Shown: piece by piece, positions 28,567 to 36,856 of the stretch
How positions within the stretch are numbered: the stretch's first letter is position 1
Layout: each line of letters starts with the position of its first letter
Source of the DNA: Shewanella morhuae
Lineage (GTDB): Bacteria; Pseudomonadota; Gammaproteobacteria; Enterobacterales; Shewanellaceae
Direction of reading: 5' to 3'
DNA length: 64,000 nt
NCBI RefSeq assembly: GCF_900156405.1
Contig: NZ_FTNN01000006.1
Coordinates: 62,001 to 126,000, forward strand
The notes under the pieces: model-generated
What the model was told of the DNA's origin: nothing
The model's database searches: none
Seen by the model: the letters and a program-made list of their open reading frames with translations, nothing else
Program-made: the position numbers and the translations under genes

Positions 28567-28949
28567 ATCACCCTTTTAGTTTCACTTCATGTTTATGGCC
28601 GACAATTCTAAAAGCTTTTTATATTCAACGCACTTTTTTACTTTTATACACCACAACTTAAACCTTTATACCTCGTAACTTAAATCACTGGCAGTATTTA
28701 ACTTCCCCCACTAATCGTAAGTAACTGTCGCAGCGCAATAAAAAAGAGCACAAAAAACGAGTAAACGAGTAAACGAGTAAACGATTGAGCGTGTGAGTGA
28801 TTCATTTTGGTCACATCGACATAAAATCCGATTATTAACAGTCGCTTGGGAGTGAGTATGGTATTTAAATATGAGTGCTAGGCCGACGAGCGCTAGCGGA
28901 TATTAACGCGATAGTGTGAAATCTTGTGTATCCCCGAATAAGCCAGAGA
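28567..28949. other. Gene-free 383 bp upstream of the RmlD/RegBA-like operon
   Basis: Contains a short 8-bp tandem repeat (AAACGAGT, 28755-28784, nearly four copies) and A+T-rich stretches that may hold the operon promoter. No gene or terminator was seen. Confidence 0.5.
28755..28784. repeat. Short tandem repeat AAACGAGT
   Basis: Three perfect copies of the 8-bp unit followed by a partial fourth, in the intergenic region upstream of the RmlD-like gene. Confidence 0.9.
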
Positions 28950-29387
28950 TTAAAAAGAATCCTGTTTTGCTGGCTCAGATAAAGTCGTGTTTGCACTTGG
29001 CTCTATAGTGGGCACATTTTTTAATAAGGGGGCATTGGTTTTCGTTTGCTTTGGTTTAACCGGAGCGATTGGGAAGTTCGGTACGATTGAAGCTTTCGGA
29101 ATGACAATCTGCGCTTCTAATGATGATGACGAATGTGACGATGTATTATTCAGCATTTGATCCCAAACCATCTTAGGATACGGGTCCACTGCATCATGTT
29201 CTTCAATCGCTAACGCCTCTGATATCGCAGATGAACTCGGTGTTTTTGGTTTAACCACAGCGCTTGCCTTATGGATCTCGCTAGTCAGCTCCTTTACGTA
29301 AGAATACCGAGTCCAGTCACCAAAATACGTAGCGCCCACCAACACAGTGGCGCACAGCAAGATAGAAATCATCGAAGATTTAGTCAT
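28950..29387 (-). CDS. Hypothetical membrane-anchored periplasmic protein
   Basis: I do not recognise this 145-residue protein. One N-terminal hydrophobic segment (about residues 5-22) is followed by a polar, Ser/Pro/Lys-rich chain without clear domains, with short Pro-Lys motifs (PIAPVKPKQTKTN). It may be a signal peptide or an anchor. The ATG has GGAAG upstream. A lone gene on the minus strand between the pseudouridine synthase and the RmlD-like gene. Confidence 0.6.
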   Translation of the reverse strand: MTKSSMISILLCATVLVGATYFGDWTRYSYVKELTSEIHKASAVVKPKTPSSSAISEALAIEEHDAVDPYPKMVWDQMLNNTSSHSSSSLEAQIVIPKASIVPNFPIAPVKPKQTKTNAPLLKNVPTIEPSANTTLSEPAKQDSF

Positions 29388-29535
29388 GGCACGCTTCCCT
29401 CAAACAATCGTTACACACTCCCTATTACAGAGATTAAAATGTGGGCGATACTATTGATATCATCGCAACGCCAATCACACAATTGTGTACGACGATTCCT
29501 TTTACGTAATGAGTGGAAATAATGCTTTGCACAAA

Positions 29536-30453
29536 TTAAAACGCCAATCCCTCACATTGAATATCGTGCGAAATACCGCTCACAGGATCAATAAACCGTA
29601 AACGTTGCGCCATTAACTTCAATGGTGCTGCAAAGTTATCAGGCCCCCTATCGAGTAAGTTTGGATAAAAGCGGTCATTTAATAGTGGCATAGCTAAACT
29701 TTGCATATGCACCCGCAGTTGGTGGGTTTTACCTGTGATAGGGCTTAAATGAAATAAACCAAGATCGCCCTTTATCGCTACCAGACTGATTTCAGAGTGG
29801 GTGTTTGCCTCACCTGTCACGATTTTCATGGTAAAGCTAGGCTCACTTGGCTGCATACGGTTTTTGATTGTCCAATGCAGCGGTAAAGTTAAACTACCAT
29901 CTTGATATTGTTTAATAATATCAGGGGTGACCTTTGCAATCGCTTGATAATCTTTACGTATAGCACCATCGATAAAAAGTTGATGATAACGGGCACGGGT
30001 TTCAGGACAAACGGTCATTAAGATCACACCTGCGGTTTCACGGTCGAGTCGATGAGCGGGTCCAATCGTGTCTATGCCGGTTCGCAATCTCAACCTATGC
30101 ACCAGACATTCGTTCACATAGTTACCACTTGGGGTAACGGGTAAAAAGTGCGGTTTATAAGCCAAAATAATATTGTCATCTTGAAACAGGATCTGTTCCA
30201 CAAAGGGGATTTTTGTCTCAACAGGGACTTCACGATAATAATACACCCGCGCAACGGGGCGATATTGGGTGTCCAATGCAATCAAGCTACCATCGCGCCA
30301 GTGCACTTTCCCGTCCAAAATGCGTTGGCGCCATACCTCTTCACCTATGCGGGAAAAGTGCTGTACGAGGAAGGCAAACACTGTGGTTTTATCAGTGATA
30401 TCCACAGGGAGCACAATGTGAGATGGTTGGGCGGCGCGAGCTGATGCGGTCAT
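29536..30453 (-). CDS. RluA-family RNA pseudouridine synthase
   Basis: Isomerises uridine to pseudouridine in rRNA or tRNA. A 305-residue protein with the catalytic motif GPAHRLDRETAGVIL (Asp is the nucleophile) and the downstream LSPITGKTHQLRVHM, both diagnostic of the RluA family. A short N-terminal region (about 20-80, RIGEEVWRQRILDGKV) resembles a reduced S4-like RNA-binding domain. The RNA target cannot be read from sequence. A Lon-domain protein gene is encoded 58 bp upstream on the same strand. Confidence 0.9.
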   Translation of the reverse strand: MTASARAAQPSHIVLPVDITDKTTVFAFLVQHFSRIGEEVWRQRILDGKVHWRDGSLIALDTQYRPVARVYYYREVPVETKIPFVEQILFQDDNIILAYKPHFLPVTPSGNYVNECLVHRLRLRTGIDTIGPAHRLDRETAGVILMTVCPETRARYHQLFIDGAIRKDYQAIAKVTPDIIKQYQDGSLTLPLHWTIKNRMQPSEPSFTMKIVTGEANTHSEISLVAIKGDLGLFHLSPITGKTHQLRVHMQSLAMPLLNDRFYPNLLDRGPDNFAAPLKLMAQRLRFIDPVSGISHDIQCEGLAF

Positions 30454-30511
30454 ATCATTAAAAATAGCGGCTACTGACTGTTAGTCACTATTCTACCTTT
30501 TATAGGGTTTT

Positions 30512-31087
30512 TCAGTCCACATGGGACTTAATAAGCTGCAGTACAAAGTCCAAGGTTTTATGACAATCAGGTTGATTAACCAGCACGAGTTTGTCTTTGT
30601 TATACATAGGTAAGACTTCAAGCCAACGCTGGCTGACCCAAGCCGCATCTTTTAAATACACTTGGGAGTACAGCTCAAATAAATCGGGGTTCACCTGATA
30701 AAACTGCTCTAATGCAGCACTGATCAGCTCAAACTCCCCCTTAATCGGCTCTTGTTGCCAGTTACGGCAGGGTAATGTTCGTGCTATCCATAATTTATCT
30801 TTGGCCTGCACAGCCGAGAGAATACTAATACGTTGGCGGCCCTCAAGCACAAGACTCAGTGAGCCATCTTCAAGCTGATCAAAATCAATAATGTCGCACT
30901 GCGTGGCGGTGGGGTAACAGGGTGGACTGCCACGGGAGCGCATGGCCGCAAATGCCAACGCATATTTTCCCTTAAAGACATCGGCCACCATCCGCAAATG
31001 ACCGGGGTCGGCAATACGCACCTCCACCCGCCCCTGTGGCAACAACAAACCATCGCGCATCAGTAACGCCATTTCTCGTGTTTGCAT
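30512..31087 (-). CDS. Lon N-terminal (LAN) domain protein
   Basis: A 191-residue stand-alone Lon substrate-binding domain protein. The chain shows the usual pattern: LLPQGRVEVRIADPGHLRMV near the start, a GTxx-like ATQCDIIDFDQLEDGSLSLVLEG core and GRQRISIL. There is no ATPase or protease part. Such proteins are common near housekeeping genes in gammaproteobacteria; their function is not established. Probably co-transcribed with the pseudouridine synthase downstream. Confidence 0.85.
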   Translation of the reverse strand: MQTREMALLMRDGLLLPQGRVEVRIADPGHLRMVADVFKGKYALAFAAMRSRGSPPCYPTATQCDIIDFDQLEDGSLSLVLEGRQRISILSAVQAKDKLWIARTLPCRNWQQEPIKGEFELISAALEQFYQVNPDLFELYSQVYLKDAAWVSQRWLEVLPMYNKDKLVLVNQPDCHKTLDFVLQLIKSHVD

Positions 31088-31560
31088 TGCAACCTCCTGC
31101 GCCTTAAATAGAAGGAAACGAACCTCAACACATTCGCACTCCCTATTAGCTTAGAAGTGTAGCAGCTGAAATAATTTCCTTCCTAAAGCCACCAAGCACA
31201 ACCCGTAAACGAACAGGCCGATACAAACTCAGTCCAACTAACCCAGCCGCGAGTCGCTCCATTATATTGCCCCTAACAGTAACCTCGACAAGGCATGCAC
31301 TCAAGGCAACTGATGGCTCGTCAATGCTGTGAGCAGCACCATTACATACGCCGCGCCGCATCACGCGGTTTAATATGATCCTTATCCTCCCGACTTGATT
31401 TTAAAGGCGATTAATAACGCTGGGCTCTTAGTTAGCACATATCCGTCTAAATGTAACAATTGTTACAGTGTTAACCTTATCGACCTTAAAGTTTTACTTT
31501 GTGTTAAATAAGTACTCATGAGTTAACGCTCTGAGATAAACACGTTATTGAGAGGTTTTT
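31088..31560. other. Gene-free 473 bp before the TonB-dependent receptor
   Basis: Divergent promoter region. It contains a 16-bp perfect palindrome (31452-31467) and A+T-rich sequence before the receptor start. A 72-codon frame on the minus strand (31146-31364) has no Shine-Dalgarno or protein-like character and is left out. Confidence 0.5.
31452..31467. promoter_or_regulatory. Candidate operator: perfect 16-bp palindrome
   Basis: TGTAACAATTGTTACA is its own reverse complement. It sits 94 bp upstream of the TonB-dependent receptor start, in a position fit for a dimeric regulator site. It does not match the Fur box; the half-site TGTAAC resembles TyrR-like half-sites but with different spacing. 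Confidence 0.45.
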
Positions 31561-33954
31561 ATGCGCGTAGCTATTATCGCATTAGCAGTGTCAGCCACAC
31601 TGTCTATTCCTGCAGTCCAAGCCGAAGAACCCCAAGCGGCCTTCGAGAAAATTGAAGTGATTGGATCGCGTATTGCCCTGCGCACCGCAACCGACAGTGT
31701 TGCGCCAGTAGATATCATTACCGCTGAACAACTTGAATCCACAGGGATGACGGAAACCGCCAAAGCATTACAATTTGCGGCGCCAAGCTATAGTTTTCCA
31801 TTTTCCTCGGTTACCGATGGATCAGATGCGGTGCGCCCAGCAAGTTTACGCGGTCTGTCACCAGACCATACCTTAGTGCTAGTCAATGGCAAACGTCGTC
31901 ACGGTTCAGCACTTGTGCATTTAAGTGGCACTGTAGGCAAAGGCTCATCTAACGTCGACTTAAACGCCATTCCGATGACTGCAATTAAGCGCATCGAGAT
32001 TTTACGCGACGGTGCCTCAGCGCAATACGGCTCGGATGCAATTGCGGGCGTGATTAACGTGGTGCTCAAAGACAGCGATCAAGGCGGTAGCGTATCAGCC
32101 CAAGCGGGACAGACTTATATGGGAGATGGTGAGCAATGGCGTGTCGGCGTGAACCACGGCATCAGTTTAAGTGATGATGGTTTTGTCAATGTAGCCCTAG
32201 AAGCACACCACAAAAACAGCACCAATCGCGCCGGATTAGACCCACGCCAGCAGTATGCTAAACAACCTGACGGTTCAGATGATCCCCGCGAAGCCACATT
32301 TAATCGTAAAAGCCACCAAGTGGGTGATGCCGAATATGACAACCTAGGCTTGTTTATCAATGCGGCACAACCTCTTGCCGGTGACAGTAAACTCTATGCA
32401 TTTGGTGGTATTAGCCAGCGCGAAACGAAGTCTGGCGCCTTCTATCGCCGCTCACTTGATGACCGTAATTTAACCGAAATATATCCTGATGGTTTTTTAC
32501 CAGAAATCAACCCTAAAATTATCGACTCTTCCTTAGTTGTGGGTTATGAAACTAACCTCGGCGAGTGGAATATCGACACCTCTGCAGGTTATGGCGCTAA
32601 CTCGTTTAAATACAATATTGTTAATAGCTTGAATGCCTCTTTAGGCCCAGATAGCCAAACCGAGTTTGATGCGGGCACCCTATCCACCAGCGAGACCAAT
32701 CTCAATATTGATGCTTCACGCTACTTTGCCTTCGTTAATGATTCAGAGATTCTGTTTGCGACAGGTGTTTCATGGCGCCAAAATGGCTATGAAATTGAAG
32801 CAGGTGAGGAAAACTCTTATATCAATGGTGGTTACGATAATCGCGCAGGAGGTAGCCAAGGTTTCACGGGTTTTACTCCAGAATCAGAAGTCGATGAAAC
32901 CCGTGATAACACGGGCGTTTATGCGGAGCTAGAAAACCAGTTAACGGATAAGTTTTACTGGGCAGCAGCACTGCGTTACGAAAACTATTCGGACTTTGGT
33001 GGCAACACCAGCTGGAAATTAGCAGGCCGTTACGATTTTACCGACAACTTAGCCCTGCGCGGAACAGTTAATACCGGCTTTAGAGCCCCGAGCGTGCAAC
33101 AGTTGTACTTCAGTAATATCTCGACGCTGTTTAACCCAGATCCTGTTACGGGTCAGCTAGAGCCAGTTGAATCAGGCACTTTCAATACCCTGTCACCCGT
33201 CACTAAGGCACTGGGAATTAATAAATTAGATCCTGAGTTATCTCAGTCCTTTAGCTTAGGCTTGGTGTATACCAATGACACAGGGTTAGCAGCAACTTTA
33301 GATGCGTATCAGATCTCCATTGATGATCGCATTATTCTGTCAAGCTCTGTTACCGCCGATGATTCACCCGCCGTTGCTGCTGCGCTAGCAGGAACCAATG
33401 CGGAGTCGGCACGCTTCTTTATCAATGCGGTCGATACCCGTACCCGTGGAGTTGATCTTGTCGTAAGCCAAGATTTTGATATCGGTTCTTGGGGTAACTT
33501 ACGAGCAAACTTAGCCTATGCCTACAATAAAACTGAAATCCAAGATATTCATTTCCCACAAATTTTAGATGATTTAGGCCCAGAACTGTTTGATTCTATC
33601 GAACAAACTCGTATGACCTCGGCAACACCTAATAACACGGGCAACTTAGGCTTGACCCATGAGTTAGGTGACTTTAAAACCAATATTCGTCTGAGTTATT
33701 TTGGCGATTACACTGTGGGTTATTCAACGGGTGATGTGAACTATAGCGACCAGTGGGTGATGGATCTGTCTGTCAGATATGCTGCGACTGACGCGCTAAG
33801 TTTCACCGCCGGAGTACAAAACTTATTTGATGTTTATCCAGAAAAACGTCCTGATGACAACAACTACAATGGTATCTTCGTATACCCATTAACTAACACG
33901 CCATTTGGCTTTAATGGGGGTTACTACTTCTTAGAAGCTAAATACACTTACTAA
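31561..33954 (+). CDS. TonB-dependent outer-membrane receptor
   Basis: A 797-residue active-transport receptor. Signal peptide 1-21 (ends AVQAEEP), a TonB-box-like FEKIEVIGSRI, the plug domain (about 45-160, with LRDGASAQYGSDAIAGVINV) and a 22-strand barrel ending in the aromatic FLEAKYTY. This subclass (plug with RGLSPDHTLVLVNGKRRH) is common in Shewanella and related carbohydrate/peptide scavengers, so the substrate need not be iron. No TonB, ExbB or binding-protein gene is next to it. A strong terminator follows. Confidence 0.93.
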   Translation: MRVAIIALAVSATLSIPAVQAEEPQAAFEKIEVIGSRIALRTATDSVAPVDIITAEQLESTGMTETAKALQFAAPSYSFPFSSVTDGSDAVRPASLRGLSPDHTLVLVNGKRRHGSALVHLSGTVGKGSSNVDLNAIPMTAIKRIEILRDGASAQYGSDAIAGVINVVLKDSDQGGSVSAQAGQTYMGDGEQWRVGVNHGISLSDDGFVNVALEAHHKNSTNRAGLDPRQQYAKQPDGSDDPREATFNRKSHQVGDAEYDNLGLFINAAQPLAGDSKLYAFGGISQRETKSGAFYRRSLDDRNLTEIYPDGFLPEINPKIIDSSLVVGYETNLGEWNIDTSAGYGANSFKYNIVNSLNASLGPDSQTEFDAGTLSTSETNLNIDASRYFAFVNDSEILFATGVSWRQNGYEIEAGEENSYINGGYDNRAGGSQGFTGFTPESEVDETRDNTGVYAELENQLTDKFYWAAALRYENYSDFGGNTSWKLAGRYDFTDNLALRGTVNTGFRAPSVQQLYFSNISTLFNPDPVTGQLEPVESGTFNTLSPVTKALGINKLDPELSQSFSLGLVYTNDTGLAATLDAYQISIDDRIILSSSVTADDSPAVAAALAGTNAESARFFINAVDTRTRGVDLVVSQDFDIGSWGNLRANLAYAYNKTEIQDIHFPQILDDLGPELFDSIEQTRMTSATPNNTGNLGLTHELGDFKTNIRLSYFGDYTVGYSTGDVNYSDQWVMDLSVRYAATDALSFTAGVQNLFDVYPEKRPDDNNYNGIFVYPLTNTPFGFNGGYYFLEAKYTY

Positions 33955-33989
33955 GCTATTTTACCTAAGATAGTGATACTTGATGCAAT

Positions 33990-34018
33990 AGCAGGCCATT
34001 ATGTGGCCTGCTTTTTTA
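33990..34018 (+). terminator. Terminator after the TonB-dependent receptor
   Basis: AGCAGGCCA / TGGCCTGCT stem, five-base loop, then TTTTT. Confidence 0.92.
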
Positions 34019-34090
34019 TGTCTTAATAGCAGTAATCTGATTATAATCCTTACCATGCACTCCTTTCACTTTTGCCATATCGAGTAATCC

Positions 34091-34552
34091 ATGATTGTTG
34101 ATACCTTAGCTAACCGTCATATTTATCAGTCTTTAAGTCCTCGCCTTGCTACTGCGTTAGCCCATTTAGCAACAACCGACTTTAGTCAGTTACCCGTGGG
34201 TAATTACCCCCTCGATGGCGATAATATTTTTGTCATCGTTAATGACTATCAAACTGAACCTAAATCGACAAAACCCTTTGAAGTTCATCAAAAATATATC
34301 GATGTTCAATATGTTGTTAGCGGTGAAGAAGAGTTTGGTTACTTACCTTTAGCAGATCAAACCCCTTCAAAAGCTTATTTTGAGAAACACGATTACGCTG
34401 AGTTTGATTACCAGAGCAACAAAGCCGACGCCTCTTTTGTGCAACTTAAAGCGGGTATGTTTGCACTATTTTTTCCCGGTGACATACATATGCCCGGTGC
34501 TGGTGATGTTGCCACCGCAGTTCGCAAAGTTGTGATAAAAGTAAAAATCTAA
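34091..34552 (+). CDS. YhcH/YjgK/YiaL (DUF386) family protein
   Basis: A 153-residue cupin-like protein of the EbgC/YhcH family. Typical features are GNYPLDGDNIFVIVNDYQT, the metal-site stretch FEVHQKYIDVQYVVSGEE and the second half FALFFPGDIHMPG with further His/Asp ligands. Relatives bind a metal and take part in sugar (sialic acid, beta-galactoside) metabolism. No sugar pathway genes are adjacent, so the role here is open. Confidence 0.9.
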   Translation: MIVDTLANRHIYQSLSPRLATALAHLATTDFSQLPVGNYPLDGDNIFVIVNDYQTEPKSTKPFEVHQKYIDVQYVVSGEEEFGYLPLADQTPSKAYFEKHDYAEFDYQSNKADASFVQLKAGMFALFFPGDIHMPGAGDVATAVRKVVIKVKI

Positions 34553-34686
34553 GTCTTGAGCCGTATTTAAGCAAAATATTGTTAGCACAATAGCGACTTA
34601 AATGCGCAGTGATATGCGCTTTGGCTATTTCCGAATCGCGCTAAATATTGCTAAAATTGTCACAAATTTAAAGGAGAGTCCCTGAA

Positions 34687-35607
34687 ATGCCCATTTACGT
34701 TGTCGGTCACAAGATCCCCGATTCTGATTCAATCTGCGGTGCTATCGCATTAGCCTATTTAAAAAACCAAATCGGTGAAGAAGCCATTGCCGCACGTTTA
34801 GGCGAATTGTCACCTGAAACCGCCTTTATTCTGCAACGTTTCGGTTTTGAAGCACCAGAATACAAAACCAGCTATGCGGGCGAGCAAGTGTATATTGTTG
34901 ACCATTCAGAGCTAACTCAAGCACCGGATGATATTGCCAAAGCCACTATCGTTGGTATTGTCGATCATCACAAGCTAGGCGATCTGACCACTGACACGCC
35001 GCTAGAATGCTGGATCCGTCCAGTAGGCTGTAGCAACACCATTATTAAAATGATGTACGATTTTTACCAAGTCGCAATCCCTAAAAATATTGCGGGTATC
35101 ATGATGTGCGCCATTCTGAGCGATACCGTGATTTTCAAGTCACCCACTTGCACCACAGCTGATATTCGCTGCGTTGAAGCGTTAGCTGAAATCGCGGGCA
35201 TTGAAGATTTTAAAGAGTTGGGCATGGAAATGTTCAAAGTGAAATCTGCTGTTCAAGGTACGCCTGCACGCGATTTAGTAATGCGTGACTTTAAAGACTT
35301 CAACATGAACGGCCACTTAGTTGGCATCGGCCAATTAGAAGTCATTGATCTATCAGTATTTGATGATATCAAAGCCGAGTTAGAAGCCGATATCAAAGCG
35401 TTAAAAGTTGAAGGCAATCGCCACAGCGTATTATTGCTACTGACAGACATTATGAAAGAAGGCTCTGAGCTATTAATCGTATCCGATGATAGTGACCTAA
35501 CCCAACGTGCCTACGGTAAACCCACCGTCGATGGCAAAGTGTGGTTAGACGGCGTATTAAGCCGTAAAAAACAAGTTGTACCGCAACTACAAGCCGCATT
35601 TGCTTGA
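34687..35607 (+). CDS. ppaC: Manganese-dependent inorganic pyrophosphatase (family II)
   Basis: Hydrolyses pyrophosphate to phosphate in the cytosol. The 306-residue protein has the DHH phosphoesterase layout: GHKIPDSDSICGA (metal ligands His and Asp) at residues 6-18, YIVDHSE, the signature VDHHKLGD near residue 97, ILSDTVIFKSPT and the C-terminal DHHA2 domain with substrate lysines. A good GGAG Shine-Dalgarno precedes the ATG. Monocistronic with a strong terminator. Confidence 0.96.
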   Translation: MPIYVVGHKIPDSDSICGAIALAYLKNQIGEEAIAARLGELSPETAFILQRFGFEAPEYKTSYAGEQVYIVDHSELTQAPDDIAKATIVGIVDHHKLGDLTTDTPLECWIRPVGCSNTIIKMMYDFYQVAIPKNIAGIMMCAILSDTVIFKSPTCTTADIRCVEALAEIAGIEDFKELGMEMFKVKSAVQGTPARDLVMRDFKDFNMNGHLVGIGQLEVIDLSVFDDIKAELEADIKALKVEGNRHSVLLLLTDIMKEGSELLIVSDDSDLTQRAYGKPTVDGKVWLDGVLSRKKQVVPQLQAAFA

Positions 35608-35629
35608 TCGCGCTAATCTAAGCACAAAT

Positions 35630-35660
35630 AAAAAAGCCGAACTCAGTTCGGCTTTTTTAT
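35630..35660 (+). terminator. Terminator after ppaC
   Basis: AAAAAGCCGAACT... hairpin: GCCGAA / TTCGGC stem, loop CTCAG, flanked by A and T runs. Confidence 0.92.
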
Positions 35661-35820
35661 AAATGCTATTACTTGCATATCGTATCCACTGAGCTATTTA
35701 GTGCTTAGCGAGTCAGCTCAAGTAGGAATGAAACTTTATTCACGGGGCTACCCAGACGTTAAGTTTCACAGGTATGATGAGCCATTATTCTGCGAATCTT
35801 TTAGAGACTATTCAGAGGTT

Positions 35821-36438
35821 ATGCCCGAAGCACTGCAACACATCATCACTGAACTCACACCTTGGCTGCAGGAATATGGCTATTTTTTGCTGTTTGTCGC
35901 CATCGCGGTAGAAGGGTTTGGTATTCCCGCCCCAGGACAATCGTTATTAATTGTCGCCAGTTTATTAGCGGCCACAGGACAAATGTCATTACCATTGGTA
36001 CTGATCGTTGCCGCGTGCGGCGCACTCAGTGGTAATAGTTTGGGCTATTTTATCGGTTGGCGCTTTGGCGATGTGTTACTCAAAAAAGGCTGGATAAAAC
36101 CGCAACTTGAAGACAAAATTCACAGCGTTATTAGTCAATATGGTATTGCGGCGTTAGTGTTGAGCCGATTTGTTGAGGGTTTAAAACAATTCATGTTTAT
36201 CGGCTGCGGCCTCGCTAAAATGCCGCTTAAGCAATTTATTATTGGCAATAGTCTTGCCACCAGCATTTGGGTAACATTATTTGGCTTGGGCCCAGTATTA
36301 ATCCGCGATCAAATAGCACCTATATTGGCGTTTTATCATCAACATAAATACCCCGCATGGGCCATTATTAGCTTATTACTCGCTGCATTACTGGTCTTTA
36401 TTTGGCGTAAATGGCAGCTCAAAAGCGACAGTAAATAA
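35821..36438 (+). CDS. DedA-family inner-membrane protein
   Basis: A 205-residue membrane protein of the DedA/VTT (SNARE-associated) family, now linked to undecaprenyl-phosphate or phospholipid translocation. The ATG at 35821 gives a normal DedA length; the frame is open to a GTG at 35701 but the added residues lack membrane or family character. Conserved stretches: EGFGIPAPGQSLLI with the family Glu/Pro, GNSLGYFIGWRFG and LSRFVEGLKQFMF (the family Arg). Several membrane helices are visible. Gene number two of nothing: it stands alone. Confidence 0.85.
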   Translation: MPEALQHIITELTPWLQEYGYFLLFVAIAVEGFGIPAPGQSLLIVASLLAATGQMSLPLVLIVAACGALSGNSLGYFIGWRFGDVLLKKGWIKPQLEDKIHSVISQYGIAALVLSRFVEGLKQFMFIGCGLAKMPLKQFIIGNSLATSIWVTLFGLGPVLIRDQIAPILAFYHQHKYPAWAIISLLLAALLVFIWRKWQLKSDSK

Positions 36439-36449
36439 CAACTTACTGA

Positions 36450-36671
36450 TTATTGCGCCTCATTGTTGATCATCTCGATGATTTTATGAGCTTTTACAAA
36501 ATGATCTAATTGATGAGTATGGATCCACCACGTTGCAGCCTCCATCAACAATGCTGGGTTATCATTTTTATTGGCAAAAAACGCGTAAAATGAAACACCG
36601 ACATTATCGCCTTTGGCTGCAATTTTTTTATGACACACCTCAATAATTTTTGCTCTCAATGTCGCCCGCAT
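36450..36671 (-). CDS. Small conserved hypothetical protein (DUF6500-like)
   Basis: A 73-residue basic protein, convergent with the DedA gene. Sequence features are an N-terminal MRATLRAKIIEVCHKKIAAKG and a middle NVGVSFYAFFANKNDNPALL, which match the DUF6500 type as I recall. No signal peptide or membrane segment. Function unknown. Confidence 0.65.
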   Translation of the reverse strand: MRATLRAKIIEVCHKKIAAKGDNVGVSFYAFFANKNDNPALLMEAATWWIHTHQLDHFVKAHKIIEMINNEAQ

Positions 36672-36856
36672 ATTTTCTCGTAGCCTTAATCGAATAATGG
36701 ATGTTGCTCATACCTCATCAGCACACAAGCTATAACACAGCGAACAACAGCGTGAAACCATATCACCTTTATATAACGGTCGATTTGAAAAATTAACCTC
36801 AAAAACTCAAGCGCAAATCATAGCGTTAACCGCAGATGAGGCAGAACAATGTCCCC

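Noticed and set aside
31146-31364. 72-codon minus-strand frame upstream of the TonB receptor
   Set aside because: No Shine-Dalgarno, no signal or family-like sequence, and it lies in a promoter region; length is within chance expectation.
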